From Gyromitra esculenta (taxonomy: Eukaryota; Ascomycota; Pezizomycetes; Pezizales; Discinaceae), in contig JBCAML010000018.1 in the NCBI GenBank assembly GCA_038503075.1, forward strand, positions 310,001 to 374,000: a stretch of DNA of 64,000 bases. Direction: 5' to 3'. This document shows, one piece after another, positions 23,475 through 33,820 of this stretch. The notes under the pieces are model-generated. The model did no database searches and had not been told where the DNA came from. It worked only from the letters and a program-made list of their open reading frames with translations. Numbering within the stretch: position 1 is the first letter of the stretch; every line of letters starts with the position of its first letter. The position numbers and the translations under genes were made by a program.

Positions 23475-25035
23475 TTTGGCGCTGGATGGGCTCTGGTTCA
23501 CGGTTTCGATTTAATGGAGTATTTTGGCAGGAGCCTAGGACTGTGGAAGTGTGAGGAGGCTTGTCCTCCCTTCAGGACATTAATTCCTCTCAGTGACCCC
23601 AGAATGCATATTATTTCCCACCCCAAGCCGAATGCCTTGAAGATCTGCCACACAGGTACTCTAATACAGTAATGAGTGAAAGGGCGTGGAGTGTGAAGTG
23701 TAAGTACTAAAGCGGAGCATACAGATATCGAGAGATGGCGATGAGTCGCAGGAGATATACTTCCCACTATGGTACGGCACCGCCAGACAGTGGGAAATTT
23801 CTGCAGCTACCCAGAGATACACAGAAGATAAAGCATGTCCGCTGTGTGCATGGTGACAGTGGCCCAGCTGCTAATGTGTGGCATCGCCGCCGTCGCCTCA
23901 TTAAATGGCACCGCTATATGGTCCACTCACGAAATATCACTCGCGCCAAGCCTTCGCCAGCACATGGAGTTTTTAAGGGAGAGCTTATGGAGTATCGAGA
24001 TATCAAGAGACATTTTCTAGAAAGTCGCTGGTAAAGACTGCATACTATCTACTTCTCTAGACCCAGCTAGATTCCATCACGGCTGGGCAGCCGGAAAACT
24101 GCTGCTTGCGTGCCCAAACCTACCGCCAGTCACTTGGATCACGCATCAATCCGCCTCGTCGCAGTTCTCTCCGTTCTGAATGCAGCCAATCCTAAATCGC
24201 TCACGCCTTGTTCCTCCTCCAATCTTCCAAATGCACCCTCTTCCACTTCGTCGCACTTGCTTTCTGCCTCAAAGGGGACGCGTCGCTTGTACCTGCCTAC
24301 TCGGGAGCCCGCTGGACCTGGAAACAGTATTGTTTTCCTGGTGGGTAGTAGGACAGAGGATGCGATTCCCATCGACGGGGTTTCTTTGCCCAATCCAGTT
24401 TCTACTGTTCCGCGCGAATTGGGCGGGCACTGGAGAACTTTAACTGCGCCTCCCGCCAAGCGACGTTGACGTCGACGCGTAGTCCATTGCGTGTTCTGGG
24501 CAGCACCCGGTTGGAGCTGCGGGTCGTGATGTGGATCGCTGCAGATAAGGTACCCAACTGCCCCCGGAATACGGGCTGGGCAAGGCGTAATCGACATCTA
24601 GAGTACAGAGTTAATGGTATTACCTAAACCCCACCTAGGTACTGGATATGGCTCTGGTACGGTGCGCCAATGGGAGTGATTCCTGGATTGATTACGTGCT
24701 AATGTGTTCTGGCAGATTAGGCCGCGGGAGCTCTCTGCATCATCGTATTCCATCCTGTGGATACTCTAAAATTCGAATATTGCCCGAAAGCAGGTGCCAG
24801 GTGAGCTGCTGGGCTCCTGAGGACGGGGATGGCCCAATTCCACAGTACCACCATGGCTCCATGACGCGGGGATACATGGCGGGATCTTGAGATCTGTGAG
24901 ACTGAGGCATCAGTATAAAAACCAATGCCAATCCTGCTGTGAATCCTTATCAGCAATACAGTGCCATTTCCTACTCTCATATCTCGTCTTGGAGAACCCT
25001 TTCGACGCACCAGATACTCCATCTCACCACCCACA
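23475..25035. other. Intergenic stretch between FAD oxidase and esterase genes
   Basis: Frames overlap on both strands (for example 24,110-24,469 plus and 24,139-24,597 minus), with no domain in either. No gene is supported. The last 120 bp form the promoter of the next gene. Confidence 0.45.
24914..24920 (+). promoter_or_regulatory. TATA box of the PAF-acetylhydrolase-like gene
   Basis: TATAAAA lies 116 bp before the start codon at 25,036, a normal fungal distance. Confidence 0.5.
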
Positions 25036-26145
25036 ATGGCACGCACAACTAAACTGTTCACCGTTTTCCTCACCCTCATCACCGAAATCATCGCCTTCTC
25101 CCTCCCCGCCGTGACGGGAAAATACGATGTCGGCACCGTCCAATTCCCACTGACAGACCACTCCCGCAACGACTCCTCCGCACCCCCGGGCACGCCCCGC
25201 TCCATCATGGTGCAGCTATTCTACCCCGGCCAGAAAGCCGCAAACTACCCACTCGCACCCTACATCACCCCCAAAATGGCACAGTACATCGACGCCGCCC
25301 TCGGCGCCCCCAACGGCACCATCAACCAGATCAAGACCAACTCCCACCAGGGCGCACCCCTCCTGCAGACCGCCTCCTCCCTGCAAACCGTCTTCTTCTC
25401 CCCCGGCCTCGGCACGTACCGCGCCCTGTACACCACCCTCGTCGAGGACCTGGCCTCCCACGGATACCTCGTCGTATCGATCGACCACCCGTACGACGCC
25501 AGCATCGTCGAGTTCCCCGACGGCACGCTGATCTTCCTGGACCCAGCCATCGCGAACGTCACCGATGCGCAGCTCACCGCACTGCAGGACGTCCGCGTCA
25601 AAGACATCCAATTCGCGCTCTCCTCGCTGCAGACCCGTCTCTCCGCCTTCCTCCCCGGCGCGGGCTCCCACCTGCGCATACGCAGCCCGGGCGTATTCGG
25701 ACACTCCTTCGGCGGCGCCGCCGCCGCAAACGTCATGCTCGCGGAACCCTGCTTCGCCGGCGGCATCAACATGGACGGCACCATCTACGGCCCGGCCCCC
25801 GCCAAGGGCCTCGGCCGCCCCTTCCTCCTCATGGGCGTGTCGGACCACAATATCGCGTTCGACGCCACGTGGGCGACATTCTGGGCGCATCTGCGCGCGT
25901 GGAGGAGGGAGCTGGTCATCGCGGGCGCGGAACATATGTCCTATTCGGACGTGGGCGTGGATGCGAGTCTGTTGGGCGCGGGGCCGATGCCGCCGGATGC
26001 GCAGCTGGGCACGATTGATCCGCTGCGCGCGAACGTGCTCGTCAGGATGTATATCAGTGCGTTTTTTGACTTTGTGTTGAAGGGGAAGGGGGATGGGATC
26101 TTTGGGGCGAGTAAGGAGTATCCGGAGGTTTCGTTCCAGAGCTGA
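25036..26145 (+). CDS. Secreted PAF-acetylhydrolase-like serine esterase
   Basis: An intronless gene encoding 369 residues from the ATG at 25,036, which is followed by a signal peptide (MARTTKLFTVFLTLITEIIA). The fold is alpha/beta hydrolase of the PAF-acetylhydrolase isoform II family. The nucleophile elbow GHSFGG places Ser224. Asp247 lies in GGINMDGTIYG, 23 residues later, the same Ser-Asp spacing as in human plasma PAF-AH. His300 lies in AGAEHMSYSDV. FFSPGLGTYRALY near residue 118 supplies the oxyanion region and SIDHPYDASIVEFPDG follows. Family members hydrolyse short acyl chains from phospholipids or other esters; the fungal substrate is unknown. Several N-glycosylation sites fit secretion. 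It lies 1.56 kb from the FAD oxidase, same strand, same GC-rich composition. All catalytic residues are present. Confidence 0.88.
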   Translation: MARTTKLFTVFLTLITEIIAFSLPAVTGKYDVGTVQFPLTDHSRNDSSAPPGTPRSIMVQLFYPGQKAANYPLAPYITPKMAQYIDAALGAPNGTINQIKTNSHQGAPLLQTASSLQTVFFSPGLGTYRALYTTLVEDLASHGYLVVSIDHPYDASIVEFPDGTLIFLDPAIANVTDAQLTALQDVRVKDIQFALSSLQTRLSAFLPGAGSHLRIRSPGVFGHSFGGAAAANVMLAEPCFAGGINMDGTIYGPAPAKGLGRPFLLMGVSDHNIAFDATWATFWAHLRAWRRELVIAGAEHMSYSDVGVDASLLGAGPMPPDAQLGTIDPLRANVLVRMYISAFFDFVLKGKGDGIFGASKEYPEVSFQS

Positions 26146-28651
26146 GGTTTGGCGGCGGCGGGGTGGTGGGTGAGGGGTGAGGGGTGGGGAGATATAGCTA
26201 TAGATTCTTTCTTTTCTTCATGTTTAATAAACGGCGAGCTAGAAAACGGGTTTGCGGCAGGATAGACATAGCAATTAATTGCATAAGACTAGTTTACAAA
26301 TGTATCGGCCTTTCTGTACGTCGCATGCTCTAGTACAACTATATATATACCTAGGTTGGATTTTATCTAAAACCACAACACATCATTCGATCTATATAAG
26401 CCATTGCTAGCGAGCAACAGTACTATACCCTTTCTACAGTTTCTCAAAACATACAATCTCTCCACAGCCTACTCTCTCGCACTAATAATACTATAGCACC
26501 GCTTACTGCACGCCAAGCCACAGCCTCACTGCCCACACAATCCGATACAGCAGACCAGCACGTATACGTAACCTACCTACCCAAGTCCAACCTTACCAAC
26601 CGAGTGAACCCAGTCAATCTACGATCGTCATCTGCAGTCCAGCTAAACTGCCTACCTGTCCCTGACTAGGCACGGCTCAGGCACGTATATATGCGTAGGT
26701 AAGACTTCTATGTGCTGAGAGCGACCGGTAGTACGGTGAATGGCTACGGCGATTGAAAGCCGCCGCTTCGGGGGGTGTGCTGCCGGGATTAGATATAGCG
26801 AGTATTGGGGTTGGCGGATCTGGAAGTAAAGTAAATTGTTGATATTATTATTGTTATTATTATTATTAGAGCTAAATGCTTGCAGTGAAGAAAGAAATTG
26901 GCTATTGTCAAGAGTGGTAGACACCATATCTTCGGTTCCGACCCCTTTGATGAGACAATGCTACCAGGAGAGAGGTACGTATTACAAGTAAGAGAGCATA
27001 TTTTGTGAAACGACGTTGGTGTAAGATATGGTTTTTTTTAGCAGGTACGGGCTCTGGTGCTTGGTCGGAGACCTGCCTCACTTACTTAATTAGGTAACTG
27101 GGGACATGCTGTTGCAACCACACTTCTTGTGTCCTCAGTTGCCTAAAGCGGTAACTAACGACGAAGTGTTACCACACCCGAATAGGGATACAGCAACCGT
27201 AATAATGGTGGGGCTTTCTCCCCGCCTGTGTTTAGACAATCACGCAAAACATATTTCTCAATCCTTTAAGTCGAAATGTGAGCTCGGCGGGCTTTATTGG
27301 AATATTAGGTATTACGTTCTAATACTACTGTATACGTACTGAGGACTCCACCCTTGTAGAGATGGATTTTAGGATCCCGGCTTTTGGAGGCTTTTTATTG
27401 GCTGTACTGCAGTGTATATAGTGCTTGCACTTACCTGTATCTCGTTTAACGCCTAAAACCCAAATCTAGAAACTCTAGAGAGCCTGGCGCAGCACAGAAA
27501 CGAGTGACATATCATGAATATCAATGCGATAACGTTTTCTATACAGACAAGAATCATAACGCCAACAGGCTTCGGTTCTCAAGCGAGAAAGGGCCTCCTA
27601 TGAATAAATAAAATGCCCTGAGCGAAGGGAAGAGTTAAAGGGGAGGGAAAGGATCAAACTCGATGCTGATTGGTCGATTGATCTGACCTCCAAGAATAGG
27701 GGCCAGAGAACCCTAACCCTGTTTCATGACTTCTGACTTCAAAAGCATTGTGTAGGCGCCACCGGATAGGAGCGAGCTAGGAGGTATCGAGCGGTGCGCA
27801 GCGATGTGGGGCCCCGACTACGAGCTTTTAGTGCTCTGGGTACGAGGACATGGTTCTTCGTTCAGGGCATACGGCCCCTACAGGGTAGCGAGGCTAGGCC
27901 TACCGAGGAACACCACCAAATAATGGATCGCTAGGGGCCGTTTCTAGTTGAGGAATGGACTGGGGATTACTAGATTTGCAAGGAGTGATTTGGTTCGCTG
28001 AAACAGTCGACAATAGTCATATGTGTAACGATGCTAGCCCATTTGAGCCGAAATAGTAGATTCAATCTTAACCCTAAACGGATCAACATGTTTCAATTCT
28101 GGATTCAACGACAAGCTCAGATGCATCAAGATTCTTGACCCCTACATACATGTATTACTCGATAAAAGAAAAGCGGAACCCTTTCCATATGTAATAAAAA
28201 GTCATATACTATAAGCGAAAAAGAGCGTCGTGGGTGTTTCTATACAAAACCATTGTTATTCTTATGGCACCGTCCCACACTTCCCTTTCTTCCTACCAAA
28301 ACATGTAAATTATCCGCCAGATCATTGTTGGCCGGTTAGCTTTACCCTCTCCTGTCTGAACCTTTCGCGGACTGTTTCGATAATGATAACAAACGGCCTC
28401 GAAGTTTACGTTTATAAATATCGAGGAGCCGTCTTCGGATCGGGCGTGGAAGTCCATGAGGGAGGGCGCATGGAAGAATTACGCTGTGCTTACTGAGGGT
28501 CTGAAGGGGCTGATGATTTTTATCCGTAGATAGTAAGGAAATTGTCGTAGCGCAGACGGGACAGCAGCGCTCTGAGGGAGCGAGAAGATTGTATGAACTA
28601 CTGATGGTACGAAGGACATCTAGGGGGATTTTGGTCTATAGGTATTTGCCG
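26146..28651. other. Intergenic AT-rich stretch
   Basis: No gene supported. Base composition drops sharply after 26,200. An attatta-type microsatellite sits at 26,840-26,872. A plus-strand frame at 28,230-28,496 is short and domainless. Confidence 0.5.
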
Positions 28652-30352
28652 TTAAAAATATTTCCCCGTCAGCGGGCGGGAGATGTTAAGGTTTACCCAA
28701 GTGTAATCACCACCACCGTTAGCAAGGCTATAGAGGCAGCCTAGTACACCTTCGCAGTGAACTTGGCCTTTGAAGGGGAGCGATGGTGCGTCGGGGCTGA
28801 ATACTCTGAATCTTTTGTTCTGAGTACTCTTTTCGTAGAGGGCTTTGATTACTAACTCCTCAGCATCGCTACCGAAGAGGTCAGCTATCACATCCCGCCA
28901 TGGCTTCATATTCCCGTCAGAGCGCGGATACTTGAGAATCCGGAAACTTATCCGCATGCCCTCGAGTCTGCGCTGAACTGCTTGTATATGGGCTAGATGT
29001 TGGACATTGGCGGTTATGAGCCGCAACTCGCTCATGCACTTATGAGCTAGCAATAATACGCCACCCAGAGACTCTGCGGACTGTCCTTCATCGGTATCGA
29101 ATTCAGTCGCTATATCTAGTATAGCTTCACCCCCCTCTCCCTTACCCGCATCGTGCTCAGAATCAACGTCCTCTTCTCTCAATGTGTCAAATTTTTCGGT
29201 ATCGATAATAGCGTGTTGAGCGCTATATGCTTTGCTGCTTAGGATGGTTTGGATATATGTCACGAAGGAATCCGACTTCCACGTAAAATAGCGCAAGGCG
29301 CTAAGATTAGCGCGGGCAACGTGTATTTCTTTCGATGGAAATATTTCCGGTGGGCCTGCCCCCACCCGCAAGTCGCGCAATAGCGAGAGCTCATCCCAAA
29401 TCTCAGCTATGAACCATTTAAAGAAGGCGTGAAACATGGGTAAGAATGATCTTCGATCTTCCGGTAGCCGACGCTTAAGCCCGGCCCTCCGCGGAGACTC
29501 GACAAAGCTGTAGAGAGCCGGATGATTCTCTTTCGCTTTGAAATTCCATTTGGAGATAATGAGAATATATCCGTCGTCCACCGCTGTCAGACCAAGAGGG
29601 ACGCATGGACAGCTTTCAAGTGACTCTGGATCGATGCTGCGAAGCTTTTTGATAAAAGCGCTGCTGTGGAGGCGCCGGTGGATCTTTGGGATGGATTGGA
29701 ACAGTGAGTAAATATTGAGATTGCGCCATGCGTGATTCGGCTTTGCGTGGTCACTGAGGCAGCTGTTGAGCAGATTTTCAAAATTTTTGACGTGACTATC
29801 AAAAGATTGATCCCTAGAGTCGTTTTTGGGTTCATTTTCGTTGGAGTTTATACCTCAACTTTAAGGAGGAGCAACGAACCAATTGTCCAGGATAAATTGT
29901 GTGATATCTGGTCCAACATTCGATTTTGGAGCCTCGAATAACTCCAGATTGCTGTTGTCATGGGGGTTGCGGGCGAGAAAGCGGTACGGTGGCGATGGCA
30001 ACGGTGAAGGAGAGGATGGAAGCTCCTCCACCGAGGTTACGAAAAGCTCAGTGCCAAAACTGCCAGACCTCTTTGGGAGGATTGCAAGAATTTCGCGGTC
30101 TCGAACCAGCAAGGATGACAAGGCGGTCAAAAGTCTCAGATACGGATACTGTTCAGGGTTGACTTTGAAGTTCCCCAGTTTCAAATTCTCTGGCTTCACA
30201 TTCTCGCTGGAGTCGAGGATGTATAGGAGGGTAGTGATGGTACGGAATTCGAGGTCATCGTCAGTGAAGCGTTGAGCCTCTGCATTTATGGAGGCAGGAG
30301 AGAGATGCGGAAGTGGATCTGAAGAAGGTGAGTGTATATTTAGGGACTGCAT
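28652..30352 (-). CDS. OTT_1508-like deaminase-family protein (fungal)
   Basis: Exons 30352-29880 and 29813-28652 join in frame to 544 residues. The 66-bp intron (donor GTTCGT, acceptor CTCTAG) removes two in-frame stops. The N-terminal part has TLLYILDSSENVKPENLKLG then NPEQYPYLRLLTALSSLLVR, a recognisable signature of fungal proteins annotated as OTT_1508-like deaminases. Near the C-terminus KGQVHCEGVLGC gives a H-x-E pair (H510, E512), the expected zinc-binding and catalytic residues of a deaminase fold. The downstream C-x2-C pair usual in deaminases is missing, since the frame stops 32 residues after E512. Either a last exon is unresolved or the enzyme is truncated. No signal peptide or membrane segment is seen. 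The substrate of fungal members is unknown. The intron has a weak branch site, so a two-stop pseudogene remains possible. Confidence 0.68.
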
Positions 30353-30881
30353 CTATGGTAGAGAGTAAATGATTGCTGGTGATGGTGGTGATGGCGATGG
30401 TGATTGGAGTAGACTCTGGAGAAGATGTATGACGTTGGGTTCCTCGAAATACGCCCTGTGCCAACAAACTATATCATGCTGTACAACCTGCATAACTGCC
30501 TAGCTTCACAACATCGCGAGAACGGGCAGGTAGTACTTGAAACTCTATCAATTAATCAGACCACTTCGGGTGTTAGCGAGGTCACGTGGGATACATCTCG
30601 GGGTCTCTGTACCACAGCATACACGTATCATTGGCATTTGGTCCTGGTGGATACCGTGTTATTTGGTCACTTCTCTCACTCTCTCCTGATCTCCTATTGT
30701 ACACTTAACAGCTCGTTCCTCCATATCCCGCCAATCTGAAATACAACTGATTGGGATTCTGTGACACCTCGTGAATTAATGAGCATCGCAATTCGCCACC
30801 GGAATGATCACAACCTGCATCCAAGCCATAGGGTGCTGGGGGTGCAGCCCAACAACTCGAACCCTCTAACTTCTTGCGAGT

Positions 30882-30994
30882 GCTATACTCATGGCGCCAG
30901 ATTTATAACGCGTCGCGTGACCGGATTTTAGAACAGTCCTCAACTAAAATCTAGTCACGTGACGCATTATAAATCTGGCGACATGAGTATGAGC
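30882..30994. repeat. MITE-like hairpin, about 113 bp
   Basis: The left arm has actcatggcgccagatttat then aacgcgtcgcgtgac and ggattttag. The right arm, reverse-complemented, has actcatgtcgccagatttat then aatgcgtcacgtgac and tagattttag. Arms of about 45-50 bp are separated by a loop of about 12 bp, so the single strand would fold almost end to end. No coding content. Most mismatches are transitions. Confidence 0.75.
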
Positions 30995-31280
30995 GGCTTG
31001 CTCTTTTTCTTAGTAGGTGGGAAGGGAAGGGATCTGGTCTTTCGTCCACTTTAAATCTGTTTGAACCAGATCGCTGTGGTTTTGTTCTCAGAAGTTGGGC
31101 CGATGAAGATATTGAATCCGAGTTAACAGCATATGGTGTGGGTTTGTGACTTAGCAGAACATGGTATAGAATAAATAAAAAGGCTCGGGAAACTCTGGGG
31201 ACTTGAATGCGATAATACAGTACCGAAATCGCGGGTCTACCGCTTTGGAATACTATCGTGATTATCCGAGTCTTGTTGTA

Positions 31281-31591
31281 ACCTCGTCACCAAATGCTAG
31301 CTCAACGACGTTCATTCAACCTATCGCAGCCCGGGTCAATTACCAGCACTTACCACCCAGCCCCGTTCGGTGCTGCTGAGATATTACGGTAAATGCATAT
31401 AATGGCCCTCTGAGGAACGTGGTATTGTTGCATATAATACAATACATAACAGAAGTGTCTACTGAGCCCGAATACCAGGTTAGCCTCAGAATCGTCGATG
31501 CCAACTCGGCGGCGTTTATTCGACCTATCACAATCCAGGCCAATTCCCAACACGCCGACTCAGCCTCGTTCGAATAGGATGAGATAATCGG
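31281..31591 (+). repeat. Diverged direct repeat of about 110 bp (two copies)
   Basis: Copies span about 31,281-31,390 and 31,482-31,591. Matching stretches include cgttcattcaacctatcgca versus cgtttattcgacctatcaca and ggtcaattaccagcac versus ggccaattcccaacac. Most differences are C/T or G/A, which suggests repeat-induced point mutation after duplication. Confidence 0.55.
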
Positions 31592-32002
31592 TGTCGACCT
31601 GGAAACTGCAATCATTGGGTATCGAATCAAGCCGGTTACGTTTTGGGCTGGTTGCCTTCTGATAAGCCTTCGATGAAGGCTTGGTGGGTCGTACTTGCGA
31701 TTCAGAGCAGACTGCTATCTCATATTTGGAGCAGCCAAATATACTCACGCGTAGTACACTTCAACACACCACCTACATTTTGGGGCTTTAAGGCTGTCAC
31801 ATAATCCGCGGGCTTAACGGAAATTTTTTGTTTTTCCCCCCATGTTGCAATATATATAGACGATGCCGAATACTTCGGACTGAAGGGCTCTGTTTGTCCC
31901 TGTCGTCGAACACCACCCTTCGCGGCAAATTCACATACTATATTTTCACGAAATTCTTCGTGCTTCAACCTCCTAAATACCTGTTTGATACTGTTGACTC
32001 GA

Positions 32003-33820
32003 ATGGCCAGCAGAGAACATCAGGGTTATATCCGACTCGAAGATGAAGGTAGAAAAGCCACCTACGGTTCAGCATCTCCTCCAGATGAAGGCGAATGGAA
32101 GGATAAAGCAGAATACCGCAGAGAACCCATTTCCGAATGGAAAATCCACTGGAGAAAGCCGGCTTCGGTTATAGGTCTGATCGTTCTCGGCCTTGCATGT
32201 GCATTCGGGCACCACAAATTCTACACAATCAAAGATAATACACTAGCCACACGCCAGGAGTGGACTATTCGTATCGGAACGGCATTGGCCTACCTTTTGG
32301 GGTTCTCGCTTGCTTCGGCTGTGTCAATATCCCGGGATCAGTGGATTTGGTATAACCTTCGTACTGTACCCTATACCTTGGATGGTATCGATGCGATGTT
32401 TGGTGCCACATCCAGCGTACTCTGCTTTTTTAACTGGGACATGATACTGAGGGCAAAGATCTCGACGGTTATGGCGGCTGTGAAATGGCTTTTCCCGCTT
32501 CTGACGCTTCTGACGCCAAGTACCATATCAGTAGTCCCAGGTCTCGTCTCGGCGAGATGCATCGCCCCGTCTCTGGACTTCGATTATGCCAACAAAGACT
32601 CTTCTTTGATGAATCCGGATCCTAATGTGAGCTTCCTTCACTTTCGAAACTCGAATTACTCTACAAGCTATGCCGGGCCCAGTGACCTAGCAAAGAAACT
32701 TTTCACGGTACCGGCATTCTCGGGCCGAATCACGCCTTCAAACATTACAAGACCCTTCGGAAGGGATTGGAAAGACGAGTGTAAATCCACCTGCAACTAC
32801 ACAGTTCAATTTGATGGACCAGCAATCACCTGTACGAAGTTAGACCCCGCCAGTCTACCTGGCTATGGCACATGGGGCGGTTATTTTTCTCTTTGCAATC
32901 GACAGGCAGAAAACTCAACGCTTATGCCAGAATTTCTTGCGAATCCCACACTCCCTTTTAATAATAGCTTTTGGGTCTTGAGCACCCACCCTGAGGGAAA
33001 GGATACTTATATAGCCTGTCGGCAACCAAATGCCTTGAGATGCCAAGGGGCAGTCGCACGCTACAACGTCACGCAAACCATTGTCAGCAGCCAGTTCGTG
33101 GAGCCTACCATAGACTCTGTTCAAATTCTCCACCCTATCGCGGGCGACCGCGTCATTTTCAATAGCAGTCTAGGAGACAAATCAAACTGGGCGCTATTCG
33201 ACACAGTGATTGATATTCTTTTTGGTTCATATACGAGGGTCTATGCGCCGGGCGAAAGGGAGAATAGTACAATCACAACGGGTGGTGGATATCAAATCAA
33301 CCGCACGAGGGTCGGTCTCACAACACTGATCCAATCCAATACTGGACTTGCTCACGACATGGGCCCGGCTATCGAGCAAATGACGCACAAGATGGTTGTC
33401 TCGCTACTTTCGGAACCACTCCTCTTCAGCAGCACTAATCAGACGAGTATTTGCTATTCGATGCAAAACACCTACCACTACCAGCCGTTCATCCTGCTGG
33501 TGACATATACGATCGCGATAAGCGTTTGCGGCCTCCTAGTACCATTAGGGGTTATTGCTCTCATACGAAATGGGGTGGCAAGCGATGTCTCTTTCTCGAC
33601 TATTCTATGTACGACACGAAACACAACACTTGATCAGGAGCTGAAAGGCGCTTGTTTGGGTATGGTTCCTCTGCCGGCGAAGTATGGAAGGATAGAAGTC
33701 CGGTTTGGAGTGCTTGGAGAATATTCGTCAAAAAGGGCCAGTGAAGTAGGTCATGTTGGGATGGGTGTAAAAGGGAAGGATAACATATCGCCGGTTAAGA
33801 GAGGGAGGCCTTATAGTTGA
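32003..33820 (+). CDS. Fungal multi-pass membrane glycoprotein of unknown function
   Basis: An intronless gene encoding 605 residues from the ATG at 32,003. A charged cytosolic head (about 50 residues) is followed by three membrane segments near residues 54-72, 88-108 and 158-178. A large loop (about 180-495) has many N-x-S/T sites and cysteines, so it should face the exoplasmic side. A last segment (about 497-522, ILLVTYTIAISVCGLLVPLG) precedes a basic tail. This layout matches a fungus-specific family often labelled formylmethionine deformylase-like in databases, a label without biochemical support; no deformylase motif (HEXXH) is present. Likely located in the plasma membrane or secretory pathway. 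Function unknown. Confidence 0.82.
   Translation: MASREHQGYIRLEDEGRKATYGSASPPDEGEWKDKAEYRREPISEWKIHWRKPASVIGLIVLGLACAFGHHKFYTIKDNTLATRQEWTIRIGTALAYLLGFSLASAVSISRDQWIWYNLRTVPYTLDGIDAMFGATSSVLCFFNWDMILRAKISTVMAAVKWLFPLLTLLTPSTISVVPGLVSARCIAPSLDFDYANKDSSLMNPDPNVSFLHFRNSNYSTSYAGPSDLAKKLFTVPAFSGRITPSNITRPFGRDWKDECKSTCNYTVQFDGPAITCTKLDPASLPGYGTWGGYFSLCNRQAENSTLMPEFLANPTLPFNNSFWVLSTHPEGKDTYIACRQPNALRCQGAVARYNVTQTIVSSQFVEPTIDSVQILHPIAGDRVIFNSSLGDKSNWALFDTVIDILFGSYTRVYAPGERENSTITTGGGYQINRTRVGLTTLIQSNTGLAHDMGPAIEQMTHKMVVSLLSEPLLFSSTNQTSICYSMQNTYHYQPFILLVTYTIAISVCGLLVPLGVIALIRNGVASDVSFSTILCTTRNTTLDQELKGACLGMVPLPAKYGRIEVRFGVLGEYSSKRASEVGHVGMGVKGKDNISPVKRGRPYS

Larger units (their letters stand above)
30353..32002. 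other. Intergenic stretch with repeats
   Basis: No gene supported. It holds the hairpin element at 30,882-30,994 and the diverged direct repeat at 31,281-31,591, both listed separately. The last part is the promoter of the membrane protein gene. Confidence 0.5.

Noticed and set aside
24110..24597. Opposing frames of 119 and 152 codons between the FAD oxidase and esterase genes
   Set aside because: They overlap each other, lack domains and have low-complexity R/S/P composition from the GC-rich flank.
25216..25935. 239-codon minus-strand frame
   Set aside because: Antisense shadow of the PAF-acetylhydrolase-like gene, whose catalytic triad and signal peptide are intact.
21381..26145. Secondary-metabolite gene cluster
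   Set aside because: No polyketide synthase, peptide synthetase, terpene cyclase, transporter or pathway regulator lies nearby; two enzymes alone do not support it.
27705..27722. ccctaaccct, telomere-like repeat (also near 16,325 and 51,165)
   Set aside because: Only one to two units each and inside ordinary sequence; not a telomere or a clear interstitial array.
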